DNA of 64,000 nt, from assembly GCF_004769235.1 (NCBI RefSeq), contig NZ_RQFG01000019.1:248001-312000 (forward strand), in the 5' to 3' direction. Each line of letters opens with the position of its first letter. Position 1 is the first letter of the stretch. Positions 8,488-17,813 of the stretch are shown piece by piece. The position numbers and the translations under genes are program-made. The notes below the pieces were generated by a model that had not been told where the DNA came from, searched no databases, and was given only the letters and a program-made list of their open reading frames with translations. The stretch is from Leptospira kanakyensis (GTDB lineage: Bacteria > Spirochaetota > Leptospiria > Leptospirales > Leptospiraceae).

Positions 8488-9866
8488 TTTGTCCCTTTTA
8501 GTTTTTCTTCTTTTACTTTACGGAAAGCATTTCTCGTAATTTCAGAAATGGCGGGATGGATGTAAATCATTCCTAAATAATCATCCAACTTTGCTTTTAA
8601 ATACATACCGAGAAGGATTTGGTGGATGAGATTTGCTGCTTCATCTCCAATGATATGGACACCTATCACTTGTTCGGTTTCTTTGGAAACAAGAACTTTC
8701 ACAAAACCAGAATCGGACATTCTTGCCATTCCTGTGGCACTGGAAGAATAAGGGTTTACTCCTTTGTAATAAGGAATTTGTTTTTGGATGAGTTCTTCTT
8801 CGGTATAACCTACACTGGCAATTTGTGGGTGGGTGAAGACTGCTTCTGGCATTGGTGGGTAATTGATGGGAAGATTGGTTTTTGTTCCATACAAATGGTC
8901 AAAGAGATACTCCCCTTCAAAGTTGGCACTGTGCCTAAAGAAAAAACGTCCGATCACATCACCAAAGGCATAAATTCCTGGTTCCGTGGTTTCTAAGGTA
9001 TTACTCACTTGGATATACCCACTCGCGTTAGTTTGGATCTTTGTATGTTCCAAACCTAGGTCATCGGTGTTCGGTCGGATTCCTGTTGCTACTAGAAGCC
9101 TTTCTGCTGTATGAATGGTAGATTTTCCCTCTGCTGTTTTTCCTGTTACAGTAAACAATCCATCTTTGAATTCTACTTTTTTCATTTGGTAATGAGCTTC
9201 AATTGGAAAGGGTAAATGTTTGTTTAATTCGTTTTTGATCTCGCCATCGGCTGACCGCAAAACGTCTGTTCTTGTGAGTCCTGTCACTTGGCAACCGTAT
9301 GCCTGATAGGCAGCTCCTAGTTCCAAAGAAATAAATCCGGCACCAATGATGAGAAGTGATTTTGGGAACTTGTCTGGAGACAGTGCCTCTCTCGATGTCC
9401 AAAAGGGCGTTGTTTTTAGTCCAGGGATATCGGGGATATTGGGTCTTGTCCCTGTAACAATGAATATATGTTTGGCGGTATAAGTTTCTTGTCCATCGGA
9501 TAGAATCCGATTGTCTATAAACCGAACTTGTTTCGGATAATAATCTATATTTGGATTTTTGTCGTAGGCGATCGGAATGGAATCAGAATCTTGTTTTACT
9601 GTTTCGCTCACTCGTCGGAATATTTGAGTCACATCGGCTACGGGTTTATCTTTGAAAAATACAGGAAACTTTTCTGTACCCTCTGAGAGACGAATGAGTT
9701 CCGAAGGGTAAATCACCATTTTCGATGGGATACAACCTCGGTTGAGGCAAGTCCCGCCGGGAGTTTCTTTTTCAAACACAGCCACTCGTTTGCCAATTTT
9801 GGAGGGTGGGGTGACCAGTTTGGTTCCCGCACCCGCACCAATGACAATGATGTCATATTCTTTCAT
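8484..9866 (-). CDS. Pyridine nucleotide-disulfide oxidoreductase (lipoamide/mycothione reductase-like)
   Basis: FAD-dependent disulfide reductase of 460 residues. It has an FAD-binding start (IIVIGAGAGTKL), the redox-active GGTCLNRGCIPSKM (Cys pair about residues 39-44), an NAD(P)-binding GAGFISLELGAAY segment, IYAFGDVIGR for FAD, and a dimerisation domain ending near IHPAISEITRNAF with the catalytic His. The first loop reads GAGAGT, not the GxGxxG of most lipoamide dehydrogenases. This resembles the mycothione-reductase-like branch. No lipoate-dependent complex gene is nearby, whereas glutathione genes are, so it might recycle a low-molecular-weight disulfide; that is inference. It heads the minus-strand run through trhO. 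Confidence 0.85.
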   Translation of the reverse strand: MKEYDIIVIGAGAGTKLVTPPSKIGKRVAVFEKETPGGTCLNRGCIPSKMVIYPSELIRLSEGTEKFPVFFKDKPVADVTQIFRRVSETVKQDSDSIPIAYDKNPNIDYYPKQVRFIDNRILSDGQETYTAKHIFIVTGTRPNIPDIPGLKTTPFWTSREALSPDKFPKSLLIIGAGFISLELGAAYQAYGCQVTGLTRTDVLRSADGEIKNELNKHLPFPIEAHYQMKKVEFKDGLFTVTGKTAEGKSTIHTAERLLVATGIRPNTDDLGLEHTKIQTNASGYIQVSNTLETTEPGIYAFGDVIGRFFFRHSANFEGEYLFDHLYGTKTNLPINYPPMPEAVFTHPQIASVGYTEEELIQKQIPYYKGVNPYSSSATGMARMSDSGFVKVLVSKETEQVIGVHIIGDEAANLIHQILLGMYLKAKLDDYLGMIYIHPAISEITRNAFRKVKEEKLKGTK

Positions 9867-9880
9867 ACAGGTTCCAGCAT

Positions 9881-9956
9881 CGAAATTCGGCAGTTTTCTG
9901 TAAATGAAGCAAAATCTCTTTTCCCAAATTTAGAAAGAACTGCCGCCTAAATTTCG
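9881..9956. repeat. Imperfect inverted repeat in intergenic gap
   Basis: CGAAATTCGGCAGTT (9881-9895) is mirrored by AACTGCCG (9938-9945) and AAATTTCG (9949-9956), giving about 15 paired bases with a 3-nt bulge around a 42-nt AT-rich loop. It fills the gap between the short-chain dehydrogenase stop and the flavoprotein start on the minus strand. It could be a readthrough terminator for the upstream operon or a small mobile-repeat footprint. No U-run is present. Confidence 0.4.
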
Positions 9957-9959
9957 ATT

Positions 9960-10751
9960 TCAAATCGATTTATATACCCCACCATCAGCTCGGACCGATG
10001 CTCCATTAATCATGGAAGCGAGGTCACTCGCCAAAAAAACAATCACATTGGCAATCTCTTCCGGTTTTGCAAATCTTCCCGCAAGTGAAGAAGGTCTATT
10101 TTCCCGGATGAAATCCCTTGCCATTTCTTCCTTTGATTTTCCCTTTTCCTTGGCTAGGGCATCGATGAATTCTTCTACCCCTTCGGACAGTGTGGGACCG
10201 GGCAGAACAGAATTGACGGTAACATTTGTTCCCTTACAAACTTCGGCACTCCCACGTGCAATGGAAAGTTGAGCCGTTTTACTCATCCCGTAATGCACCA
10301 TCTCTACGGGAATGTTGAGAGCTGATTCACTTGAAACAAAAACAACACGACCGTAGTTTCTTTTTAACATTCCTTGCAAATAATTTTGTGTGAGTTCTGC
10401 GCCACTTAAGACATTGGTTTCATACATTTTTTGCCAATCCTCTCTTGTGATTTCAAAAAAAGGTTTTGGTTCGAAGTATCCTGCATTGTTGATTAAAACA
10501 TCAAGATCCGGAATTTGTTTGGTTAGTTTTTGGATTCCTTCTTCTGTTACTAAATCTGCGGCCACTCCACCTAACTTTGCATTGGGTAGGATGGATTTGA
10601 TTTCGACCTTGGCTGCCTCCACCGCTTTGTCCGACCGACCATGGATAAAAACTTCTGCTCCTTCCTTTGCAAAACCAAGGGCCGTTTGGAATCCAATTCC
10701 TTTTGTGGATCCTGTCACTAATACTTTTTTATCTTTTAAACCTGTATTCAT
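9960..10751 (-). CDS. Short-chain dehydrogenase/reductase
   Basis: NAD(P)-dependent oxidoreductase of 263 residues. The Rossmann motif is VTGSTKGIGFQTA (about residues 11-23), followed by DVLINNAGYFE. The catalytic set is Ser in FVSSESAL and YGMSK (YxxxK), and the cofactor/C-terminal part is NSVLPGPTLS then MINGASVRADGG. It is a classical SDR; the substrate is unknown. It overlaps the upstream quinone-oxidoreductase-like gene by 4 bp, so the two make one transcript divergent from a LysR regulator. Confidence 0.9.
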   Translation of the reverse strand: MNTGLKDKKVLVTGSTKGIGFQTALGFAKEGAEVFIHGRSDKAVEAAKVEIKSILPNAKLGGVAADLVTEEGIQKLTKQIPDLDVLINNAGYFEPKPFFEITREDWQKMYETNVLSGAELTQNYLQGMLKRNYGRVVFVSSESALNIPVEMVHYGMSKTAQLSIARGSAEVCKGTNVTVNSVLPGPTLSEGVEEFIDALAKEKGKSKEEMARDFIRENRPSSLAGRFAKPEEIANVIVFLASDLASMINGASVRADGGVYKSI

Positions 10752-11758
10752 TTTCTCATTCCTCCGAGTACAATTTTACCAATTGTTTTTCCTGTTTGTA
10801 AAAGTTCGTGTGCTTTGTTTAGACTTTCTTCTGTCATCTCTCCCAAATCCAACTGATTGGTCGGATTGATTTTTCCTTTTTCCACAAGTACTGCAATTTC
10901 TTCTAACAATTGTTTTTGTTTGATACGATCTTCTGTTTGATACATAGACCTTGTAAACATAAACTCATTCAAATACCCATTACTTTTGGATTTCAGTAGA
11001 TTCATATTGATGGGAGAGCCGGATTCCACAATGGAACAAATATTTCCAAAGGGAAGGAGCACCTTGGCTAAATTTTCGAAATGGTCTTTCGGATCACTAA
11101 AGAGAAGGACTTCGTTTACACCATTTTGTCCCAAGGATTGGATTTGTTCCAGGTAATCTTTGTTTGGATTCACAACTAAATCCGCACCGAGAGATTTGAC
11201 CCAAACAATCGATTCTTCCCTGGAAGCAGTGGCAATCACATTGGCCTTTGTCATTTGTTTTAAGATTTGGATTGCGATACTTCCCACACCACCCGCACCG
11301 GCAACAATGAGAACAATCTTTTTTGCCATTGGATCCAATTTTAATTTTTCGAAAATGGATTCGTAGGCTGTAATCGTTGTTAATGGAAGAGAGGCAGCTT
11401 CTTTAAAATTTAAGTTTTTTGGTTTTTTCCCTACGATCCATTCATCCACTACCTGAAATTCCGCGTTGCTTCCTGGTCGTTTGATGTCCCCCGCATAATA
11501 AACTTCCTCTCCTAGTTTCAAAGTGGAAACCTTGGCACCTAGCTCTGTAACCACACCAGCTGCGTCCCATCCTAAAATTCTGGGACCAGGATTTTCTAAT
11601 GAGATCGAATTTCGAACCTTATAGTCCACTGGGTTGACTGAGACCGCCATCACTTGGACACGAACATCATGATCCCCCAGTGGTTCTTTTGGAATCTCTA
11701 ACGACCGTAATACGGATTTGTTTTCTTTGGCATCATAAACAGAAACAATTGCTTTCAT
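10748..11758 (-). CDS. MDR-family alcohol dehydrogenase / quinone oxidoreductase
   Basis: Medium-chain dehydrogenase/reductase of 336 residues. The GroES-like N-terminal domain contains VSVNPVDYKVRNS and ILGWDAAGVVTELG. The nucleotide domain has the motif VAGAGGVGSIAIQILK. The cysteine-rich structural zinc loop is absent, pointing to the zinc-independent quinone oxidoreductase branch, which uses NADPH. It is the first gene of a two-gene unit and starts 98 bp from the divergent LysR start, so that regulator is its likely controller. Physiological substrate unknown. Confidence 0.9.
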   Translation of the reverse strand: MKAIVSVYDAKENKSVLRSLEIPKEPLGDHDVRVQVMAVSVNPVDYKVRNSISLENPGPRILGWDAAGVVTELGAKVSTLKLGEEVYYAGDIKRPGSNAEFQVVDEWIVGKKPKNLNFKEAASLPLTTITAYESIFEKLKLDPMAKKIVLIVAGAGGVGSIAIQILKQMTKANVIATASREESIVWVKSLGADLVVNPNKDYLEQIQSLGQNGVNEVLLFSDPKDHFENLAKVLLPFGNICSIVESGSPINMNLLKSKSNGYLNEFMFTRSMYQTEDRIKQKQLLEEIAVLVEKGKINPTNQLDLGEMTEESLNKAHELLQTGKTIGKIVLGGMRK

Positions 11759-11820
11759 AATGTTCGGTCTCTTTGGTGGGTGGATTTTTGTAAATAAAAA
11801 AGATTCAATGTGCTACTTGC

Positions 11821-11850
11821 TTGACTTATTGTATACATTTAGTTTACAAT
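11821..11850 (+). promoter_or_regulatory. Predicted sigma-70 promoter of the LysR gene
   Basis: TTGACT (11821-11826) and TACAAT (11845-11850) are separated by 18 bp, matching -35 and -10 consensus at five of six positions each. The expected transcription start falls at or next to the ATG at 11857, which would give a leaderless message. The only purine stretch before the ATG (GGGGA) is too close to act as a normal ribosome site. Confidence 0.5.
11828..11850. promoter_or_regulatory. Candidate LysR operator
   Basis: Inverted repeat ATTGTATAC-N5-GTTTACAAT, eight of nine positions symmetric, lies in the divergent gap and covers the predicted -10 of the LysR gene. Location and symmetry fit a LysR-family recognition site that could autorepress the regulator and control the divergent oxidoreductase genes. 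Confidence 0.5.
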
Positions 11851-11856
11851 TGGGGA

Positions 11857-12759
11857 ATGATTCCTTCCATCCGTGATCTAGATGACCTAAAAACCTTTGT
11901 TTTGGTAGTACAAGAACGAAGTTTCACCCAAGTGGCTTCCCGATTGGGAGTGACCAAGGCAGCGATTGCCAAACGAATCCAAGGGTTAGAGAAGGTTTGG
12001 AACACCCAGTTGTTTTACCGGAACACAAGGAAGGTGATCCCTACAAGAGATGCCGATTTGATTTTTCAGAAAGTCATCACAGTCCTTGAGAATGTAAAGG
12101 ATTTAGAAAACTCGCTGGCCAACAAAGATGAGTTAGAAGGAACCCTCCGTGTGACTTGTGTAAGTTCTATGTCGAATAATTTTGTTTCCGAGATTATCGA
12201 GAAGTTCCAGGAACAAAATCCCAAAATTACCATCCAACTCATCGTCACCGATAGTTTGCTCGATCTTATGGAAGAATCTATCGATATCGGAATTCGAGTG
12301 GGGACGGAAGTCCCTCCAGGGTTAACTGCTACAGAACTATTTAAAAATCGAGTCTCTATCGTTGCAAGCCCCTCGTATATCAAAACCCATAAACAAATCA
12401 ATTCGCCAAAAGATTTGGAAACCCATAATCTTTTGTATTTGGATTTACATAAGGTTCTTCGTTTTTCGGGAACCAATTTTAGTTTGAATGATGTGAGTCG
12501 AATAAGAAATTTTTTATCAAACGATGCGGCAAGTCTGGTGCAGATGGGATTAAAAGGAAAAGGAGTTCTTATTAGATCTTTTTGGGATATAGAGGAGGCA
12601 GTCCAAAGTGGGAAACTCATTCCCATACTAGGTGCATATCCTTTGGAAAATTTTGGTAGTGTTTGGGTGGTTCATCCGAATAATAGAACACCTTCTCGGC
12701 GAATGATGGTTTTTCGTAATTTTTTAGAATCGGAATGTAGTTTCAAATTCAATCGATGA
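11857..12759 (+). CDS. LysR family transcriptional regulator
   Basis: DNA-binding regulator of about 300 residues. The N-terminal winged helix-turn-helix reads DLKTFVLVVQERSFTQVASRLGVTKAAIAKRIQGLE, followed by LFYRNTRKVIPT. The C-terminal substrate-binding domain (about 90-295) includes LRVTCVSS and DIGIRVGTEVPPGL. I place the start at the ATG at 11857; a reading from 11821 would begin inside the promoter-like TTGACT. LysR proteins usually control the divergent neighbour, here the oxidoreductase pair. Its 3' end overlaps the convergent nuclease gene by 11 bp. Confidence 0.92.
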   Translation: MIPSIRDLDDLKTFVLVVQERSFTQVASRLGVTKAAIAKRIQGLEKVWNTQLFYRNTRKVIPTRDADLIFQKVITVLENVKDLENSLANKDELEGTLRVTCVSSMSNNFVSEIIEKFQEQNPKITIQLIVTDSLLDLMEESIDIGIRVGTEVPPGLTATELFKNRVSIVASPSYIKTHKQINSPKDLETHNLLYLDLHKVLRFSGTNFSLNDVSRIRNFLSNDAASLVQMGLKGKGVLIRSFWDIEEAVQSGKLIPILGAYPLENFGSVWVVHPNNRTPSRRMMVFRNFLESECSFKFNR

Positions 12760-13549
12760 ATGGATTTTTCACTTTTTGAATTTTTTCAATGATTTCATTT
12801 TTCCTAATTTCAAATGTATCGGGTGGATCTAATTTATCCCAGGATTCATAGAGTTTTCTTCTATTTTCAGGAACCGCAATTCCATATTTCCATTCCATAT
12901 AAAAATAGGTGCGTGCGATGTCTCCGCGAATGTTTGGTTTTGGTTCTGCTGTTTGTTCTTTGAAATTGATTTCAAAATCACATAACCCGTAATTTCTTTC
13001 TTCTCCTTCAATTTCTCCATAAGGGAAGATTCCTCTATCCGCATTGATTTCACCGGGAACTGGAACAATATTGTGTAAGTCCGCCTCAATTTGGTTAAAC
13101 TCTGGATCAGTAACCTGACAACATTTACGCCCCCGCACAAGTTTTCCATTGGATTCACAATCTTTTTTTATCCAACATTCGCGGGTACTACCAAAACTAT
13201 GAGCTGGGACTATATGTTCCCATTCAATCCATGTTTGGCGGTGGTTGTCTTTTCGGCTATTTAAACCGCAGGATTCAAAGTCAATTTTAAGTCTTCCTTG
13301 GACTTCCGAATCTTCGGAGAACTTACATCCGCAGTAAAAATCGGTTCCTACTTTTTTATAAAATCGTTTCAAAACACGTTTGGCTTTTTGAAAATCAAAC
13401 TCTTTTTGTGGTTTTGATCCATCGGTAAATTTTTCTTCTGAATCAGAATACAGGTAGAAACTAACGAAAGATAACAACAAGATACTAGTCGTTACGAGTA
13501 GAGTATTCTTCCAAAAAGACTGGTTATTTGAAAATTTTTCGTCCGACAT
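12749..13549 (-). CDS. endA: Endonuclease I family nuclease
   Basis: Exported non-specific DNase of 266 residues. It has one N-terminal hydrophobic segment (TLLVTTSILLLSFVSFYLY, about residues 16-34), so it is either membrane-anchored or secreted. The catalytic core WIEWEHIVPAHSFG contains the beta-beta-alpha-metal His of Endonuclease I/Vvn enzymes. NQIEADLHNIVPVPGEINADRG and ARTYFYMEWKYG complete the fold. Many cysteines (for example CGCKF, CCQVTD) suggest disulfides outside the cytoplasm. It lies 7 bp downstream of the metallo-hydrolase gene. A likely role is extracellular DNA use or clearance. Confidence 0.88.
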   Translation of the reverse strand: MSDEKFSNNQSFWKNTLLVTTSILLLSFVSFYLYSDSEEKFTDGSKPQKEFDFQKAKRVLKRFYKKVGTDFYCGCKFSEDSEVQGRLKIDFESCGLNSRKDNHRQTWIEWEHIVPAHSFGSTRECWIKKDCESNGKLVRGRKCCQVTDPEFNQIEADLHNIVPVPGEINADRGIFPYGEIEGEERNYGLCDFEINFKEQTAEPKPNIRGDIARTYFYMEWKYGIAVPENRRKLYESWDKLDPPDTFEIRKNEIIEKIQKVKNPFID

Positions 13550-13556
13550 AAATGAA

Positions 13557-14333
13557 TTACCAGTTGTCTCTTAACTTTCGTAAGGTTAAAAATACAGAAC
13601 GGTCATCGGATATTTTTTCCTGTAATTCTTCGAGTCTGTTTTTGACAGAACTGGTTGTCCTTCTGAAAAATGGATTCAGTTTCTTTTCTATCCCCATTTC
13701 AGAAACCTGATAAGGCTGTAGGGAAGTTTGAAATTCTTCGCGGAACTTGTTTTCAGGATCAATATGTTCTGCAAATTTCAGATTGTTTTCCCAATAATCA
13801 TGTCCAGGATAGAGTAAACAAGAGTCCGGAAGGGTTTCATATCGAGATCGTATTGTATCGTACAAAACATTGGGTTCTCCGCCGCGAAAACAATTTCCCA
13901 CCCCTACGTTAAATAAAGTATCACCCGAAAAAATTCCTAAAACTGTTTTTGGATTTTTACGAACAAAACTTAGGTGAGAGAATGTATGCCCAGGTGTGTC
14001 CCAAACGGCAAGTGATTCCTCTTCCACAGAAAAAACAATATCACCTTCTTTTAAAATTTGGTCCAGTCCAGGGATTTTATGTTTGGCATCTTTATGTCCG
14101 TAGATAATTGCTTTTGTTTCTTCTTTTAGTTCTAAATTCCCTTGGGTATGGTCACCATGTTCGTGAGTATTTAAAATTCCTTTGATTTTGATTCCTAACT
14201 TTCTCGCATAACCAAGGACTCCCTTTGCATCAAAGGGATCAATACAATAGGCTTCACCTGTTCTATTGGAATAAACAAGGTAACTAAAGTTTCTGAGGGG
14301 AGAATTGGTAAAAATGGGAAGGATCTCAATCAT
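13557..14333 (-). CDS. Metallo-beta-lactamase-fold hydrolase (glyoxalase II-like)
   Basis: Cytosolic dinuclear-metal hydrolase of 258 residues. The signature THEHGDHTQG (about residues 56-65) supplies four metal ligands, DTPGHTFSHLSF a further His and GIFSGDTLFNVGVGNCF the bridging Asp. LYPGHDYWENN resembles the glyoxalase II region that positions glutathione thioesters. It may hydrolyse S-lactoylglutathione or another thioester, which would fit the glutathione genes earlier in the window, but related persulfide dioxygenases look similar. It precedes endA and follows serA on the same strand. Confidence 0.85.
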   Translation of the reverse strand: MIEILPIFTNSPLRNFSYLVYSNRTGEAYCIDPFDAKGVLGYARKLGIKIKGILNTHEHGDHTQGNLELKEETKAIIYGHKDAKHKIPGLDQILKEGDIVFSVEEESLAVWDTPGHTFSHLSFVRKNPKTVLGIFSGDTLFNVGVGNCFRGGEPNVLYDTIRSRYETLPDSCLLYPGHDYWENNLKFAEHIDPENKFREEFQTSLQPYQVSEMGIEKKLNPFFRRTTSSVKNRLEELQEKISDDRSVFLTLRKLRDNW

Positions 14334-14356
14334 TTGGATGTATCCTTCCCAAAATT

Positions 14357-15580
14357 TTAATACAGGATTCGAGTGCGAATGGAATGTTTATGGGCTTTGA
14401 TTTTATTTTTTAGTTCATCACCCAAATTTTTATCAATTTCCATACTCAAATAACCAATATTTGATGAGGTACTTAAGTTTTGTGTTAAAATGTTTCCACC
14501 TAAATCAGAAATGATCGAGTTGATATCTCTTAAAAATCCAGGTTGGTTTTGGTGGATGTTTAAAATTCGGTGGTAACCTGATTTTAAATTCCCCAATTCA
14601 ATGTTTGGAAAGTTCACAGAAAACGTTGTAGATCCATTGTTCACATATTTTAAAAGTTTTTCAGCAACTTCTGTTCCAATGTTTTTTTGTGCTTCTTCCG
14701 TAGAACCACCGATATGTGGTGTTAGGATTAGGTTTGGTAATCCTTGCAGTGGGCTAACAAATGGATCGTCATTGGATTTTGGTTCCTCAGGAAAAACGTC
14801 TACACCTGCGCCGGCGAGTTTTCCTGATTTTAGGCCTTCCACAAGAGCATCAATTTCTAATACTTTTCCACGAGAAAGGTTTAACAAATAAGCACCAGGT
14901 TTTACTAGATTCAAATGTTCTTTGCGGAATAGATTTTTTGTTTCATCTGTTTCGGGAACATGGAAGGTAATAAAATCAGATTGTTGTAGCAGTTCTTCAT
15001 AACTGTGTACAGAAGATGCGTTTCCAAGAGGAAGTTTGGATATGATGTCGTAAAAAACAACCTTCATCCCCATAGATTCAGCAAGGACAGAAACTTGAGA
15101 TCCAATATGTCCATAACCGATGATTCCGAGTGTTTTTCCCCGAACTTCAAAACAACCTTTTGCAATTTTATTCCATTTCCCTAAATGTACATCGCGCGAT
15201 TGGTCGGTAGCTTTTCTTGCGAGCATAATGATCTCAGCGATGACAAGTTCCGCAACCGATCTTGTATTGCTATAAGGGGCGTTGAATACAGGAACAGCAC
15301 GTTTTTCTGCTTCCTCTAGTTCCACTTGGTTGGTTCCGATACAGAAACAACCAATAGTCATTAATTTTTTAGCATTTTCTAAGGCCTTGGTTGTAACATT
15401 TGTTTTGCTACGAATGCCTAAAACGTGTACATCCGAAATCCTTTCGATGAGTTCCGCTTCTTCCATCGCATCTTTGACGAGGGTCACGTCAAAACCGTCT
15501 CGGTGGAAAAGTTCGTAAGCATCCTTGTGGACGTTTTCCAGAAGTAGGACTTTTATTTTTCCTTTGGGATAAGATACCAT
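14357..15580 (-). CDS. serA: D-3-phosphoglycerate dehydrogenase
   Basis: First enzyme of serine biosynthesis: NAD-dependent oxidation of 3-phosphoglycerate. The 407-residue protein has the E. coli SerA size and layout: a substrate domain, a Rossmann domain with LGIIGYGHIGSQVSVLAE, the catalytic HIGGST near residue 290, and a C-terminal ACT domain (about 335-407, HQNQPGFLRDINSIISDLGGNI) for serine feedback. LLNLSRGKVLEIDAL is also typical. It is the first gene of a minus-strand run and is divergent from a lipoprotein gene 57 bp away. Confidence 0.94.
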   Translation of the reverse strand: MVSYPKGKIKVLLLENVHKDAYELFHRDGFDVTLVKDAMEEAELIERISDVHVLGIRSKTNVTTKALENAKKLMTIGCFCIGTNQVELEEAEKRAVPVFNAPYSNTRSVAELVIAEIIMLARKATDQSRDVHLGKWNKIAKGCFEVRGKTLGIIGYGHIGSQVSVLAESMGMKVVFYDIISKLPLGNASSVHSYEELLQQSDFITFHVPETDETKNLFRKEHLNLVKPGAYLLNLSRGKVLEIDALVEGLKSGKLAGAGVDVFPEEPKSNDDPFVSPLQGLPNLILTPHIGGSTEEAQKNIGTEVAEKLLKYVNNGSTTFSVNFPNIELGNLKSGYHRILNIHQNQPGFLRDINSIISDLGGNILTQNLSTSSNIGYLSMEIDKNLGDELKNKIKAHKHSIRTRILY

Positions 15581-15637
15581 AGGAACAGGATTTTTTCCTT
15601 TGCCAAACCTTGCACGTCGAAAAAGGTTGAGCTTACC

Positions 15638-16186
15638 ATGGAAAGAATCTTCTCCCTTACCCGAATTTCCTCCATTTTTCTCATTTTTCTGGTTGTTGTT
15701 TCCTGCTCTGGAACCAAAGCCTATGTGGTCACACCAGAACCAACTTTAGAGCAACAAACGGCTATTTCTAAAGATCTCTGTTTACAACGATTTCTTTGGT
15801 TGTTTCCGGGGAAACGTCCTTGTGTGTATTTTAAAGCAGAAAGGGACAATGGCACGGGACTTGTGCAGTACTTTCTCCTCTATGAAATTGGAACCTTTGA
15901 CGTAGACATCCCGATTGGTGTTTCCTTAAAGTTAGGGGAAACTTGGTATAACCTAAAACGCACCAATACAGATTATTCTGATACGATTATCATTAGTTCT
16001 GCCATCTCTTCTGATCTCATCCCGAAAATCGGTGAGAATCAATCGATTGCAATAAGTTATACAAATAGAAAAGAAACTATTAATTATAATTTAAGTTCTA
16101 ACCAAACAGCTACCTTTCAGTCTAATTTATCAAAACTGATCCGCACCATCGAATCAGAACCAAAATTAAATATCTACCGAAAGTAA
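15638..16186 (+). CDS. Hypothetical lipoprotein
   Basis: Protein of 182 residues with a signal peptide (SSIFLIFLVVVSC), whose lipobox cysteine at about residue 23 is followed by SGT. This is the spirochete type. The rest has no family that I recognise. It is mixed alpha/beta with a conserved-looking core around DVDIPIGVSLKLGETWYNLKRTNTDYSDTI. Probably a membrane-attached lipoprotein. It stands alone on the plus strand and ends before a strong bidirectional terminator. Confidence 0.75.
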   Translation: MERIFSLTRISSIFLIFLVVVSCSGTKAYVVTPEPTLEQQTAISKDLCLQRFLWLFPGKRPCVYFKAERDNGTGLVQYFLLYEIGTFDVDIPIGVSLKLGETWYNLKRTNTDYSDTIIISSAISSDLIPKIGENQSIAISYTNRKETINYNLSSNQTATFQSNLSKLIRTIESEPKLNIYRK

Positions 16187-16210
16187 AGTTTTCTTACGTT
16201 TCTTAAAAAC

Positions 16211-16247
16211 AAAAGCCTCCAAGGAGATTTTCCCTGGAGGCTTTTTT
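16211..16247. terminator. Bidirectional rho-independent terminator
   Basis: AAAAGCCTCCA and TGGAGGCTTTTTT form an 11-bp stem with a short loop, with A-run on one side and T-run on the other. It therefore serves both the plus-strand lipoprotein and the convergent minus-strand lysS transcript. Confidence 0.88.
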
Positions 16248-16319
16248 ATGTTCTGAACTTCTCTTACAAAAAATTTTAGTGAAAAGTCACACTGCCAATT
16301 TTAGGATTGGAACCGGATT

Positions 16320-17813
16320 TTATTCCGGTCTCATGAGCGGGAATAGGATTGTATCCCGGATGGAGTGGGAGTCCGTGAGTAACATCACTAAACGATCAAT
16401 TCCAATTCCGAGGCCACCTGTTGGTGGAAGTCCATATTCTAAAGCCCGGATATAGTCATCATCCATCATAAAGGCTTCGTCATCACCAGCTTCTCTTTGT
16501 TTTACTTGTTCTTCAAACCGTTCTCTTTGGTCGAATGGATCGTTTAACTCAGTGAAGGCGTTTCCAATTTCACGTCCAGCAACATAAGGTTCAAAACGTT
16601 CCACATATTTTGGATCGTCTTCCCCGGACTTAGCAAGCGGTGAAAGTTCCTTTGGAAAATCTGTAATAAAGATAGGTTGGATGAGGTGTGGTTCGACGAG
16701 GGAACTAAATACATCATCACATACTTTCCAAATGGAAACGGAATCAGAAGAGTCCACACCTTTTGCTTTTGCTTGGTTGATAGCATCATTCAGGTCAGTA
16801 ATTTTACTAAAATCGATTCCTGAATATTCTTTAATGATATCAATGTATTTTGCACGTTTCCAAGGAGCAGAAAGATCAATTTGATCTTTTCCATAAGCAA
16901 ATTTTAAACCTTTACCAATGGCTTCCGCTACCGAAACAATCATTCTCTCCGTAAGTGACAACATTGTTTCCATATCACCAAAAGCCATATAGGCTTCCAT
17001 CATTGTGAATTCTGGATTGTGTTTTGTGGAGATTCCTTCGTTACGAAAGTTGCGGTTGAGTTCAAACACTCTGTCCATTCCACCCACGATCAGTCGTTTA
17101 AGATAGAGTTCCGGTGCAATCCGTAAAAATAACTCCATATCGAGAGTGTTATGGTGGGTCACAAAGGGACGTGCCGCCGCACCACCAGCGATCGGTTGCA
17201 TCATTGGGGTTTCTACTTCTAAAAATCCTTCATTTGTCAAAAATTTACGAATTTCGGAAATGATACGAGAACGCATTTTAAATGTTTCTCTAACATTTTC
17301 GTTCACAACTAAGTCCACATAACGCATGCGGTATCTTTGTTCTACGTCAGAGAATGCGTCATAAACAACACCGTCTTTTTCTTTCACAACAGGAAGTGGA
17401 CGTATACATTTCGCAAGGAGTTGGACGCTTGTTAGGTGAAGTGTAGTTTCCCCTTTTTGTGTTTGGAAGAGCCAACCTTCGATTCCAATCCAATCTCCTA
17501 AGTCTAGTGATTTGAATAGTGAATAATTTTCTTCTCCTAAATCATCTCGAGTGGCATACAATTGGATGAGACCTTCTGCATCTTTTAGGTGGGCAAAACT
17601 TGCTTTTCCCATCACTCGTTTTGCATGCAAACGACCACCCAATTTGAAGGACTTTTTTTCTGTTTGGTTGGGATCAAACCCTGCGATCAGTGATTTGGAA
17701 TTGGCATTGGGAAAAAAACGAAGTGGGTAGGGGTTGATTCCTTTTGTTTTTAAATCGTTAATTTTTTGAATGCGTTGTTCAATCAGTTCGTTGGAATCTT
17801 TAATTTCATCCAT
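16320..17813 (-). CDS. lysS: Lysyl-tRNA synthetase, class II
   Basis: Charges tRNA-Lys with lysine. The 497-residue protein has the N-terminal OB-fold anticodon domain ([19 protein letters not shown]). The class II catalytic core follows: motif 1 around [15 protein letters not shown], motif 2 [19 protein letters not shown] and motif 3 [15 protein letters not shown]. Length is standard. Its start is directly against the stop of the upstream hypothetical gene, so they are probably cotranscribed. The downstream end is the bidirectional terminator. Confidence 0.97.
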   Translation of the reverse strand: MDEIKDSNELIEQRIQKINDLKTKGINPYPLRFFPNANSKSLIAGFDPNQTEKKSFKLGGRLHAKRVMGKASFAHLKDAEGLIQLYATRDDLGEENYSLFKSLDLGDWIGIEGWLFQTQKGETTLHLTSVQLLAKCIRPLPVVKEKDGVVYDAFSDVEQRYRMRYVDLVVNENVRETFKMRSRIISEIRKFLTNEGFLEVETPMMQPIAGGAAARPFVTHHNTLDMELFLRIAPELYLKRLIVGGMDRVFELNRNFRNEGISTKHNPEFTMMEAYMAFGDMETMLSLTERMIVSVAEAIGKGLKFAYGKDQIDLSAPWKRAKYIDIIKEYSGIDFSKITDLNDAINQAKAKGVDSSDSVSIWKVCDDVFSSLVEPHLIQPIFITDFPKELSPLAKSGEDDPKYVERFEPYVAGREIGNAFTELNDPFDQRERFEEQVKQREAGDDEAFMMDDDYIRALEYGLPPTGGLGIGIDRLVMLLTDSHSIRDTILFPLMRPE

